Source: Mnemiopsis leidyi (Eukaryota > Ctenophora > Tentaculata > Lobata > Bolinopsidae). Taken from it: a stretch of 27,027 bases of DNA. Positions 1 to 12,300 of the stretch are shown piece by piece. The translations under genes and the position numbers were made by a program. How positions within the stretch are numbered: position 1 is the stretch's first letter; each line of letters begins with the position of its first letter. Where the stretch lies: the NCBI GenBank assembly GCA_000226015.1, contig JH153392.1, positions 34,148 through 61,174 on the forward strand. The letters run 5' to 3'. Below the pieces are notes generated by a model. That model worked only from the letters and a program-made list of their open reading frames with translations. It ran no database searches and was not told the origin of the DNA.

Positions 1-108
1 AATCATACGAAGTGCCTTTTAAACTTGAGAACTATGCAAAGAACAAGTTTAAATTAATCTAAATTATTCTAATTTAAAGCGTAATTTTAATTTTTTCTAG
101 GGCCCAAA

Positions 109-182
109 GAAGCCCATTTTTAGGGCCCTTCGGGGGTCCGCGGAGGTAAAAATGGGCTTTTTAGGGACGTGCCCCCCCCCCC
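109..182. repeat. Hairpin-forming inverted repeat followed by a poly-C run
   Basis: AAGCCCATTTTTA at 109-121 is matched by its reverse complement at 147-159, a 13-bp stem around a GC-richer loop. A run of 11 C follows at 172-182. The rest of 1-500 shows no coding signal. It may be the remains of a small non-autonomous element, but no terminal duplication was found. Confidence 0.5.
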
Positions 183-554
183 GATACCTGACACAGAGAT
201 TGTCTCAAAATCTCCTGATATCATTCTAAATGCAGGTCTACCAACATCATGATCTTGTTTTAATTTTACGGGACAAATACCGTTTGTACGGTTCAGAACT
301 TCAAAAAATACTGTAGTTTCTGGTTTTTAGCAGTATTTTCGTGACAATTCGAAAATTTTTCAAATTATAACCACCTACATGATCAACGTTCATTTAATGC
401 GCAAGATTCTTCTAATCTTCTATTAGACAGGTACATTTACACATTTTTCTGGGATGCAGACAGTTACATGAAAAATATGTACACATATCATATGTGCATA
501 TCATATGTGCATATATTCAGATAACGCGTCCAAGCAGTCCATAGCAACATTATT

Positions 555-725
555 CCATATTTGGAATAATTCGCTGCCGGACCCGCCTCGCTCTGTATAT
601 GTAACGCGCGAAAGACACAAGAACCACGTGGGAGGCGGGTCAGGCGAGGCGGTCCAGGATCCAAAAGCGACAGTTCAAATTGAACTGTCGCGGATAGCTG
701 TGCCTACCTTTAGTAGCTATAAATA
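555..725 (+). promoter_or_regulatory. Promoter-like block: CArG box, E-box, palindrome, TATA
   Basis: A perfect CArG box (CCATATTTGG, 555-564, the SRF/MADS-type site), a CACGTG E-box at about 627-632 and GC-rich arms around it come first. A near-perfect palindrome follows, with 12-bp arms at 667-678 and 680-691 around one base. A TATAAATA element lies at about 718-725. Order and spacing look like a TATA promoter firing rightwards with a start near 745-755. The TMEM145-like gene is the obvious candidate target, but its first exon was not identified. These are motif matches only. Confidence 0.4.
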
Positions 726-1317
726 GAATCATGAAATATCTATAACGTTCCCCTAGAGCTTCCTGAGAAAAGAAGCATATCACCCGATATTATCTTGTTC
801 CCGCCTGTCGTGGTCTAATAACTTCTCGCATACTCCCATTCCACGTTTCTCTATGAATAAAACTTACATTCCTCACAACTGGCCTATGAGTGTTTATCGC
901 TGTGTTAAGAATTGTGACCCGATCTTCTGAAATTAATTAAAGAGAGTTTATTTTGGGATTTTGTTTTCATTGGCCTTATTTCTGTTTTCCTTGCATGACT
1001 TATAATTACAATTATCGACGTCGGAAATCATCAGAAACCCATAAAATCTCCGAGGTTCAACATATAGGCACATAAGCCAGAAGCATATATAAGCCGGCAG
1101 GATTTGGTTCTAGAATAGAACATGGTTTTTAGTAATTATTTACGTTAAAATTTGTATGAGGTTGCACAATTTCTACAGTTTAGAAGTTTTCAAAAGTGTT
1201 AGCTTTTTCAAGGAACGAAAATGATATGGGAAAACTTTTATTTTCACCCTTTTTCAGCGAGTTTTACAATCGGTCACTGAGCATAAAATCTCATATAAAA
1301 AGATCTGAGCATATTAG

Positions 1318-1569
1318 ATCAGCTGTATTCAATGTCAAAATCTCAATGTTCACAACATCTACAGGTATAACGTTGACAACACACCCGCAGGTAACTTTGA
1401 AAAGAAAGCAGTCAAATATGCCATCGGAGATCCGAACATCGTTACCTACCACGACGGTACGAATAGACTCAGTTTTTATTTGAGATTGAGAGCCCATGAA
1501 TATAGGGAGTTGTTTAGTTATTTATGGAAAAGTAACCTCGATGGTCGTTTACTACTGAACGGAATGTAA
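1318..1569 (+). other. Coding-like stretch ending in a stop, possible terminal exon, unassigned
   Basis: One frame stays open from just after a stop at 1315-1317 to a TAA at 1567-1569. Its composition is protein-like (it includes YAIGDPNIVTYHDGTNR). A possible acceptor (CTACAG) ends at 1364, so the exon could be 1365-1569. I do not recognise the family. It could be an exon of a gene starting near the 555-725 promoter, a missing N-terminal exon of the TMEM145-like gene used with an internal donor such as the GTAACT at 1391, or a relic. Other frames here are also partly open, so the assignment is weak. Confidence 0.3.
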
Positions 1570-1920
1570 ACTTAATCGAGTGCAAACTTACTAGATAAAA
1601 AGAATCGCTCCTAAAATTTAGTAACAAATATGTAACCAAGAAAACTCTAGCTATGTAATGAAAATCACTCATCGCATTGAAGATGCTGGTTCTAGAGGTT
1701 TTTTCGCTTTAAATAACAATTCATATCCGAAGCCACAAAACATCCGTTTGTCAATTTCATGGAATGAATATAAAATTTTTGTAGGATTTCAATAGGTGTG
1801 ACGTAAAAGTGAGTTTTAATCATTTCAAGGAAGGAATAATTTCCGAGGAAAGTTAAAAAAGGTGCAAGATAAGGAAGGGATCTGAACTTAATCACAGATA
1901 GCCTGAATTTTTGGTTTCAG

Positions 1921-2118
1921 TTATTTGTCCAGTTGGCTGCGACTGGTGAACATCCACGAAAATTCTTAGTAACTAAAAACCAGTTATACTTCATACATGG
2001 CATTGACGCTGAGATTATCACTTTTCACAGTATGGATTTATCTGAAAAATTTTTCAAAGAAACTTGTTTATCATTCATTTCAATTTATCGTGAACTTTAT
2101 GTGCGTGATTCATCATAA
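1921..2118 (+). other. Coding-like stretch after a good splice acceptor, unassigned
   Basis: A typical acceptor (TTTTTGGTTTCAG) ends at 1920. It is followed in one frame by about 65 codons to TAA at 2116-2118, containing GEHPRKFLVTKNQLYFIHGI. It resembles a terminal exon or a retained exon fragment. No family was recognised and no matching upstream donor was established. It lies 217 bases before the first securely placed TMEM145-like exon, so it could belong to that gene if an internal donor is used. Confidence 0.3.
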
Positions 2119-2335
2119 ATTTCTAATTCAATAAGATAGAAATAAACGGGCTATAATAGATAAAGCCATTTAACTGCTGCTTTTGTGGTTACGAATTTCC
2201 GGCTCCTTCTAAGATTCTGATTAAATAATCGTTAGCGATCACTTAGAGAAATAATTCAGACGACCAACAAAAATTTGAAAAAAAACGGTTAAAGAGAATG
2301 AATGCTCAACGCTTTGTAGTTTAAAATCCCTTCAG

Positions 2336-3309
2336 TCCAAACTTCAGTGCAGTCCAGCTACGTCAAATTGTGGCATGACCTTGAGTTTGCGGAACGTGAT
2401 CACATTCCCAATGCCCCGCTGAACGAATGCCAGTGAGTCATGCCAACATACCTGTTCAATATGCTGTCCGTCAGGTGATAGCAAATTCTGGGCCAGAGCC
2501 TCAAATATGCCGAGTAAATTGATGTTCTTCTTCCTTAGAAAAAGATTCCTGTCCGACAGGCTTTATGTGGAAAAAGTGCATTTTAACAGGCCAATCAAAA
2601 AGCACGTGATCAATGCAAAAAAATCAAAGTTCTTATGGAAAGTAGAATAGAATGAACATCCTGATTCTGTCCATAAATGATCATGTTGGATTTTTGTTGC
2701 AATCGATATACCTATTCCTCAAATGATTTAAGGAACCAACAAATTCTCGCAAAAATTTTCAAAAAGGCCTCTTTGGCCGTAGGCACTGGTCTCATCCTTC
2801 AAAGAAAATTTTGTCCACTCCCCTTGATATTGAGAATTGCAAAACAAGTCTGAAGTTTACGGTTTATAAGGCCGCATTGCTTCTGACTGATTAATCCATT
2901 AGGCTTTGTTAAGCTACATTTTTTATTGGTTTTTTACTTTAAAGCCTTGAATTTTTTAATTAAGACTTATTCTCAACAACTTGCTTTGCCCTAGTTCCTT
3001 CGTTAACGTTAAAATAAATTTTAATTACAGAATTATTTCAGGCTACATCGGGTTTCAAAATTCTCGAGCGAGGTGGTGGTACTTTGCTGTATCAAACTGT
3101 GACAACCCTAACGTAAGTTAATACATACTTTCCTCTTGTTCCTCCGATGATTGACGCAATTAAGTGTTGGTGTTCAGTTTTGTTTTAATTAAAAGTTCAG
3201 TTTATTTCTGACATGGTCAGTGTTCAGGGTGTAACTAGGATGACATATTCTATTGAGCTGACTAACGGGAAAACCTTCTGGACTAAGCACGTTTCTGCTG
3301 ATGAAATCG
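2336..3309 (+). other. TMEM145: TMEM145-like exons 1-3 (luminal domain end)
   Basis: Exon 2336-2432 (acceptor CCCTTCAG, donor GTGAGT) ends with a split codon that becomes Q when joined to the acceptor at 3030. The result is LNECQIISGYIGF before the RWWY motif, matching the C-Q pair expected in the family. Using the other nearby acceptor (3041) would break the frame, which is why 3031 was chosen. Exon 3228-3309 carries the LTNGKTFWTKH block. The 600-base intron at 2433-3030 includes an unassigned open stretch of about 55 codons near 2726-2893. Confidence 0.75.
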
Positions 3310-6300
3310 GTAAGGCAATGACTTGAAACACAGTTACCGGGCCTCTCGGGGATCTGGTTTTGGCCCGCGGTTAATAACTCAAGACCATCTTACAGGCTTT
3401 ATCAATAAAAACATGATTTGTTTAAAACTGTATGACAAACAAAAATCACAGAATTTACTTTCTCAGGAATCCTGGAAACCGATATAGTTTTCGTCATACT
3501 ATTCATTTACTTGGTAATCGCCTCAGCTAAAGTAGCACGTAAGTGGTAATGAGATTTTATTAAACAGGGTTTTCCGTCGTATCATCGCCGATAAATGTCG
3601 GCAACTGCACCGACGCCGGTCGTTAAAAAAACGTGGGCAAGCCAATTGCCCACTTGAGGGTTTGTTGCACTATTGCTAACCAGTTTTACTTTTGCAAACC
3701 GGTTTTACTTTTGCAAACAATAAACTGGAATGCTCTTATCGCAAAAATCAATTTAAAATTTTTGGAATGGGCCTTGCGAAAGGAGAAATTACCGCAAAAC
3801 AGTTTACGGAGTCTGCCACAGTGCAGTTTAAGTGCATTATGTAATTAAAATATTCTTTATGGAATTTTTAGTATAAGGGCAAAAGTTAAATATTTCTAAA
3901 GATCACTGCTTACTGCTTAACAAAGCAGGCCGTACTTTTGTGTTACCCGACTCGCGCTCGTTTCGTTAGAAAGTTAGACGGATATCATCTCGTCAAGCCG
4001 TACTTTCGATCCGGCGCTCAATATGTCACACTATTTGATGATTTGACCCCATCCACCACCTAAAGGAAAACCGACCCCTGACTCGGATCCGAGCATGACA
4101 CTGAATGTTGAACAAAGTTTACTGTTTTTTAATTCCTTTAGAGTCTTCCAGACACTGGCTGACAGCTACCACCGGCCTCTTGTCACAAGTGACGAGAGAG
4201 CGCCCTGACTCACATTTGACTATATAGCACTGAATACCAGTAGGTTCCTGATAGATTTCAGATTAAGCATAAGCAGTTCTCATTTCGGTCTTTCATACCG
4301 AGTTTACCGTTAGGTACCTGAAGATTTGGCTACCTCCATACTATAGGCACCAGTTATTAGATAATGAAGAGAGGGAAGGGTCTGGCCCGCGCTATATTGA
4401 CCACTAATTGAGCTCTCTTTTTCCACACGCCTTAATAGTTGAGGGCCGAAACAATTCATTAGGGGCTCCGATGAGTATCTCTAAGCTCATTCGCATCAAT
4501 ATCTTGAACTTCCAGAGAAAGCAAGGAAATCGAAATTTCGTTCATGAAAAAATATTTTGGTATTTCGCCACTACCAGGAAAAAAATTAAAGAAAAACATA
4601 TGTAACAGTAAAGACGGTTCCTGGAGCAACGATTGCGTCCAACTCTCTCGCATCCAACACGGTCTTGTCAAATAGAAACTACACTGGTGGACTTTAGGTG
4701 TTTTTATATTCACCTCAGTCCTCAGATCTGCGAATAAATAATTCGGAGTACGCATTTTTAGGTAAGCGGATGATAGTTGGAATGTCCCCCTAGTTCTAGT
4801 CATTTTCTTTGTGATTGCTCTTATAAAATTAGATCAAGCTCAGTTAAAAGTAGCGGTGCCGCGGTGGAATTTTTTTAGGTCAAACACCTCCTAGTCCTAC
4901 CGCCGAAAAACCGCTTAAGATCCGCCTCGGCGGTAAAAGGTGTTTGACACATGACATAGACCGTTTATCAGTGATATTAACTTACGCTAATCCTTATGTT
5001 CTTAGCTTTTTCACTTATGCTTTTAAATCCTCGATGATTATAAGAGTATAAGGGTCGAGCGACTTGTTAAGTGTTAGCCAAAGACAACAGGCACACGTGG
5101 TCTAATCTCGAGAGTTTTTTAGGGTCAACATAAATTTCTATTGATTAAAATTTCTGTTATAATATTCCAGTTTAATTCATAGCGTAACATATTATTGAAG
5201 ACAATAGTCTAACATTAAACCATTTGCCAGGTGTTTTAGCAAACAGACAACTGTACCATACCTCCTTCAAAATCTTCATGGCTTCAGTCAGTCTCCAAGG
5301 TAACACGCATCATTCACTTTCACTTTGTATAGAAACTCATCTTTTTATACAAATTCTATCATCACACATTCACTTTCACTTTGTATATCATTATACTTTG
5401 TATAGAAACTCAATCATCGTTTATACAAATTCTATTCTCTTTCACTTTGTATAGAAACTCATTAATCTTTTTATACAAATTCTATTCTCTTTCACTTTGT
5501 ATAGAAACTCATCTTTTTATACAAATTCTATTCACTTTCACTTTGTATAGAAACTCGATCATCTTTTATACAAATTCTATTCACTTTCACTTTGTAAAGA
5601 AACTGAAAACTCAATCATCTTTTTATACAAATTCTATTCACTTTCACTTTGTATAGAAACTCAATCATCTTTTATACAAATTCTATTCACTTTCACTTTG
5701 TATAGAAACTCAATCATCTTTTTATACAAATTCTATTCACTTTCTCTTTGTATAGAAACTCATCTTTTTATACAAATTCTATCATCACACATCATTCACT
5801 TTCACTTTGTATAGAAACTCAATCATCTTTTTATACCAATTCTATCATCACACATCATTCACTTTCACTTTGTATAGAAACTCAATCATCTTTTTATACA
5901 AATTCTATCATTTTGCGGTCCGTTAGCCTTATTATAGTCTCATTGCATATCTACCCAATAATATATTATTTCCGTCCTATTTTCGATACTTTAAATCTAT
6001 TCGTGGTTGGGTAATCTCTTGATTGATTTATTGGGGACTCTGCTCTTCTAGAAACTACTTTCCGATGATATGAAATTTGAAAATGCGCGGCACCTCTCTA
6101 TAAAGTAAAGAAGTAAGTCTTTAATGTCTTTGGAATTCAATGACATATGGCAATCACAACTTTTATTTCAGCTATTGCAGCAATGGCATTTGTTGTATAT
6201 CGATGTATGATAAACATGAGCGGTGAAGAAAATAAAGTTTTAAAATACTTTGGTGAGAACGTCCATTTATCTTAAATTTGATTCTTGATCTTGTTATTCT

Positions 6301-9300
6301 ATACTGTACAGAATTCACGTTCCATTTTTATCTGTTTTAATTCCAAGTATTCTATCGGTATTCGGTTTTTATATTTGAATGACGATGATTCCAAAGAAAG
6401 AAAGTAACAGTAAAATGAACTGCAAGTTCATTCTTAAGAAACTTCGCATTCTGCTCGTCTATTGTCTAAATTCTCTGTCTGACAATTAAAATCTAGCTTT
6501 TTAAGTATCTTAAGTATTTAAGTATTTATAACTCGATCTCGGGAAAAACTGTATAATCTTTAATTACTTACTGTTTGTTATCCCGGTAAATACCAAGAAA
6601 GGAACTGGACCTGGCACTGAAAACAAATTTCCAGAAAAAACCCAGCACTAACGTCAGGCATATAATTTCCAGAAAAAACCCAGCACTAACGTCAGACATG
6701 TAATTTCCAGGTAAAGCAGTGTGTATTTTAGCAGAAACTCTCTTTATCCTCCTCCTCATCCTGCTGAGCAAGGGCTGGACTGTTGTCAGGTGAGTCGGTT
6801 GTGTTGGTTTTATAGAGAACAGTATTCGTGGGGAGGTGTCTCAAATTTCAAACCCCGTTTCTCTAAATGTAATGCTCCTACATTTGTTTTTGGAGGTCAA
6901 TCTGTATCCATTGGTGATTGGACCATTTGAGAGTATTTCACAACCAAGAACTAAGGCGGTGCCAATAAATTTTGAGAAATGAGGTGTTTTATCATCGAAA
7001 ATTTGAGACTCTTCCTCACGGATACCGTTCTCTATTGAATACCACACAGATTTGCGGTATATTTTCTTGATGGCATAATTAACCACCTACCCAGCAATTG
7101 GAATTACCGCATAAAATATTGTAGGCATTTAAAGCTTACCAATGTTACTTTGCTTGAAAGAGTTAACAAACGTCCGTCAAATTTTAGACAACCAAATCCA
7201 GCGAACAGTTACACAAAATTTCTGGTTGGTTTTATTGAATATGGGACAAATAGAGACATCACATGTCACCTCCAAGTGATTTACTATGAATCTAAATATA
7301 GAATAATCAAGAAGGACGTGCAGATCGGAATTTTTAGCTTGATACGTGATGTTTGATGTATGTGACAATTATCTTGAATAAACCCTGTTTATCCTTAAAT
7401 AGTATGTGACCAGACTAACTCTATTTGTGAGGAGAAAGTATGTTCAGCAGTACAAATATAATTCATGCTAGACACCTACGAATTTCTTTGGAATTCTACT
7501 TTTGCATGGATCTATAGACAGCTCAACAAAATAACGAAATTCCAAATGAATGTTAACGATATTTTGTTTTCTCCCCACAGAGGCAGGCTGAGCACGCAAG
7601 GCACCATGATATTATCAGCTTCAATTACGTTCTACTTCTTATCCCTGATCGTGACCCTCTTCTGGTCCGCATATGTAAGTAAAACTTTAAAAAAAAAGTT
7701 CAAGTTATACCTCATTATCAACAGTGAGGATTTTAATAAAGATAAGTACTTAGTCCCTAAATCCCACATTTCAAATATTTCAAGATAACTTAAATTTTGG
7801 AAATCCAACCTTGTAAACGTTCAGTTTTATAGAGATCAGTGTCGCAAATTTGTTTTGACTATGTGACTGCTATGGGAGCTGACAAATACATCCAATCAAT
7901 ATCGAGAAAATCTCTCACGTGTCAAACAAATAGCACCACCTTCCCACTAACACCGTTCTCTCTCCATAACAGAAACACTTGCAGATGTTCGACCCAGGCG
8001 AGGTTTTGTACGAGTACGAGTCTCTCCCTGGTTATGTTACCATTGTGTGTCTGACCCTGATGTGGATCTGGTTTTGCACGTGCAACTTCCACACCCTTTC
8101 TAACTACCCTGACCAGAATAAGTTCTACGGTATCTTCTTCGCTGCCTACTCCATCTGGTAAGTCAGGTTTTAGATTTAACGTTTCTCTTAGTGAGACGGT
8201 GAATTAATCCCAACCATAGAGGACGGTACTTTCGGCGAGGTTTCTTTAAACCCAATTTCTTAAAATTCATCGGCCCTAATTATTCAGTATTTGTTTGTGA
8301 AAAAACACTCACATGGTCAAATGGACAGAGATTGACCCTCAAAAACAAAGGTATAAGCAGCATTAAATTTAGAAAGATGGGGTTTGTAATTTGAGCCACT
8401 TTCCCAGAAAAACCGTTAACCGTTCTCGATGTGTTCTAACCTTCTTATATTTGTTCCGAATTGAATTCGTCCCGAATTTCAAGTAAAATGTGTACCTATA
8501 CTTTGTTAAATCTCTGCACTAAATTCCTATCTATTAACCGACTCTCTACAAATGGACATGACGTACAAGTATGCTTCCTCTTCAATACCAAGACATTCTT
8601 TATCAGGAATTAAACGCTAGGAATGGAACTGAAAAAAACAAGGAACAGAAACCTTCGTATCATTTTCCCCGGTCACAACTTGAGTAACTTAAGTTGTTTT
8701 TAAGGAACACCTGTTTGCCCATTACTAAAGTTTACAATTGCAATCATGGAAGCCTATCATGAATCCCCCCAGGTGTTTGTGGGACTTCCTACCCTTAGAT
8801 GCATTACGCTGTAAAATGATATAACAACATACGTATTTGTATCAATACTCAGCAGACATCTGCTAATTGAAATTCCTGAAGATTCTGTTGAAAAGGCCTC
8901 ACCCTAAGATTTAGTCAATTGTCTTTAAACATTAGAGCTACGTTGAATTCTTATCATTCCAGACTATATGTAAACTGGTCCCTAAAGTAAATTTGCCGAA
9001 AATGACAAAATTGTGTTGAAGGAATAGGCAATAGCAGCAATTTTCCCCATCATTGTCTGCTATAACATAAATTTAAAACATTTTAAAATTCCTATCCTGA
9101 AAATTTTAATTATTTAAAATTGAATCTATATGAACATTTCTTTAATGTGATAAATGAAATGACCCATTGACCCTCAACTAACACTAACATGACTCATTAA
9201 CCCAGAAGTGACTCAAAGTTTTTACTGCGACTAAACCTCATCTAACCAGTTATTATTTCCACCAGGTTCCTAGCGAAGCCGATAATGATACTAATAGCAG

Positions 9301-12300
9301 CGTTCCAACTACAAGACCATTACCGAGAGAAAGCGGTGAACGTCGTTCTGAACACTAACCTCTTCTTCGGGTACAGTGTCTTCCTCGTCCTCACCAGACC
9401 CTCCACCAACAACAAGATGTTTCCTTACAACGTCAAAACTTCCCAGGTCAGTATGTAGGTCAGGGTACTGAGTGACGGCCAGAAAATATTCAGAACTATA
9501 TCAGAGACCTTAGGTCGGAGTACGCTCAAACAAGGGGATTTCAGAAGCCCCACACTTGAACGTTTTCTGACCTAAGTGCCAAGGACTATTCAGAACACTG
9601 CTTAATCTAACAGCCCCTGGCACCTATAACAGTCCCTAGCACCAAATTTTTTTAATCAGTTGGGAGCCTTCCAGCAAGCAGGGTGACTAAATGAATCAAT
9701 ATAATGAATAAATAAATGAATGAGGTCGACCCTAGCGAAGTACACTAAATGCAGTCGTGTGTTACTGATTCAGTCCGTGAGTGATTCAGTCTGATTACAA
9801 TTCAGTAAAATGACTCAATAATTGGATGTACCTTGTGGCCCCGTAATTCTTTTTTAGTTTTCTTTTTCGTGTGTTTACTTGATGACTTCACTAGATAACT
9901 GGAAGACACCAATCTTTCAAGCTTCAAATTCAATATGCAGACAAACTTGACCATGGCTAAAACTGTCACGGATAATATGAAGGATGTATGCTTAACCATA
10001 TCGATCCAATATTTCGCATAGGATCGGTTGATCATGGTTCTGGGACCCACAGAGGCTTCATTCTAGCGAATTTACGGACCTAGAATGTCTTAGAATCAAC
10101 TCACAAGTATTGTTCGTCCGTGAAGTCAAACTTGAGAGTAAAAAGTTCTTAGCTAGAAAACACCCATGACCTACTCAACAACCTTCTTCGGAAAGTCGGA
10201 AATCAAAATGTCGCGTGCTACTATCAAGAAACTTGAAAGTTTCACCTTACTCTTCTTTCTTCCAACTTTGCATGACGCATGCATCAGCTCTAGGTTTTTG
10301 TTTAAAAGTTTTTTGCGGATTTAAATCCTCATTTTCCTCCAAAGTCAAACAAAATTACGGCTGCTGTATACTTTCACCGATAATAGTGACAATTGAAGTG
10401 TCACAAAGGACTTGTCAATTGTCATCATTATGTATCTGTGGTCTTTACAAGTCACCAGATGATGGTCTGGCGACTTTTAGTCTGACTATATTGTTTCGAG
10501 TAAACACAGCCTATCTCTATGTTGAATATGAAATGTCCAATAGCAAAATATTATTTCGATCGAACTTAAAGAATAGGCTCAAACTTAATCTTACTTTCTG
10601 TTTTGCTTCGGCTCTCTCCACTGCCAAGATGATAGTTTAATACACTAAGATGATTTTCAACTGTAAATGTAACGTCTGAACCTAAAATTATATCTTAATC
10701 AAAGTGTATCATGCAACGTGGGTTGTCTTACTTAATAGATACTTACTACTTAACTAGTAGTAGTTGGCGGTGATCTCTCTTTGGTACTCAGTCTTGATCG
10801 CCAAACACACGTAATAGAGGAAAGTTTATTTAGTTCTTTTTTCGCGACGGGTGATAGTAGTTATGCTTAAATTCGTGACCAAGTCACTTTATTACCTTCT
10901 GTTTCTACGTACATCGTACATAATGGTACCAACCGAACTTTTATTTTCAGCAAACTGTTATGGCCATATTTGGAGATATTAAAATTACCCTACCTACTTT
11001 TAACTTTATCGTCTGGTCCAAAGACGCTAACAAATGGGATGTTTTTTGCAACTATTTCTTTGCAACCCTTTTCATTCTTGTGTTCCTGACTGGACTGATT
11101 CTACCCTTGATAGTCTATTACCACTCCCGGCAAAAGAGAACAATGGCTAACATTCTCTTCCTAACAATTGCCATCCTGGACACTTTTAGAAGTCTTTACT
11201 TTCCTTTGATCCTCGTTCCTAAGTTACTTGCACCTATTGAAGACATTGAAGAATACGTCCAATACGATTACGAAGGTTGGTTCGGTGTCTTGAACAGTTT
11301 TCTGGCTTTTGTTCCTCCACAGATGTCATACGCCTTGCTTATGCTTCTTTGTGGCTTCAGATACCTAGCCATGATCACCGCCATGAACCCCAACATCAAC
11401 TTAAAACCGATCAAAATTCTGTCTCCAATCATATGCAGCATTGGAGCTTTAGTTTTAACTGGATATTGGATTTGGGGAATGGTAAGATACCGTTCCCATG
11501 GCTTTGCATTCGTTAGAATCACCCAATGTGCCTTCCCGGCGGACATCGAATGGATGCTTGGATCAAACGACTACCTTCACACTTGCATTGGATCATACTT
11601 GTTCATGGTTCTTTTGAGTGTCATTTTCAGCATTCTCAACATCCAGTTTCTTAAGAAGTCTGCTGGACAAACTCCATGTGAGGCAGCAAATCGCAATCTC
11701 AGAAGAAGCATGATGTCAATTCTTGTGATGAATCTGTTCAGCACTTTCTTGTTAGTGCTGAACGTTCTTTGGATGTATTATCAGGTGAAAAATAAAAGTT
11801 ACACCTACTTCCCTACTTACATCGATGCCTTGAGATTCACAGCACTTTACGGGTTTCCTCTCACCCAAGCCGCCTTCAATGCTGTCAGTTTTACCATCAT
11901 CAGCTCTTCTTTTCGACATTTTGTCAGAAACCTGAGTCCTGTAAAGAAGATCTGGCCCGTCGCTTCTCCTCCTGCGAATCTTCGACTACAACCAATGCAA
12001 CCACAAAGACCTTAATGACCAATACACCTAGCAAGAACTTGATGAACTTTACATCTACTAGGACCAATACAGCCACCAAAAACTTAATGAACTTTACATC
12101 AACTAGGAACAATGCAGCCAGCAAAAACTTGATGAACTTTACATCTACTAGGACTAATACAGCCACCAAGAACTTGATGAACTTTGTATCACTTTCATAA
12201 GTTTAGAGGAAAGAATATTATCCTTACTAGACGTTGATAAGGACGATCTTTATTAGTTTAATAAAGAATACTACTATTCTTTATAAAATTTAGTGAGACT

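Larger units (their letters stand above)
3467..6789 (+). other. TMEM145: TMEM145-like exons 4-7 (TM1-TM3 region)
   Basis: Exons 3467-3538, 5231-5299, 6172-6252 and 6735-6789 all have canonical GT donors and AG acceptors. Exon 4 encodes a hydrophobic helix (FVILFIYLVIASA). Exon 5 encodes the conserved cytoplasmic turn RQLYHTSFKIFMA. Exon 6 (28 residues with its split codons) is less conserved. Exon 7 encodes a leucine-rich helix ending SKGWTVVR. All five junctions from exon 3 to exon 8 are consistent in phase. Confidence 0.8.

Noticed and set aside
2726..2893. Open stretch of about 55 codons in a TMEM145-like intron
   Set aside because: It could be an exon, but no donor and acceptor in suitable phase were found, and including it would break the well-supported 2432-3031 junction.
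4150..4207. Short coding-like string after a CTTCCAG acceptor
   Set aside because: Only about 20 codons, no family, and the TMEM145-like exons on each side join in phase without it.
4459..4803. 114-codon open frame on - strand
   Set aside because: Composition is not protein-like and no family is recognised; it lies in a TMEM145-like intron.
5310..5915. CRISPR-like array
   Set aside because: Units lack uniform repeats and unique spacers of fixed length, and the context is a eukaryotic intron.
5224..6014. Several 76-91 codon frames on + strand
   Set aside because: They are translations of the tandem hairpin repeat, apart from the real exon 5231-5299 at the left end.
10215..10640. 141-codon open frame on + strand
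   Set aside because: It lacks domain similarity, has an unconvincing start context and lies in an intron with low-complexity composition; probably a chance frame.
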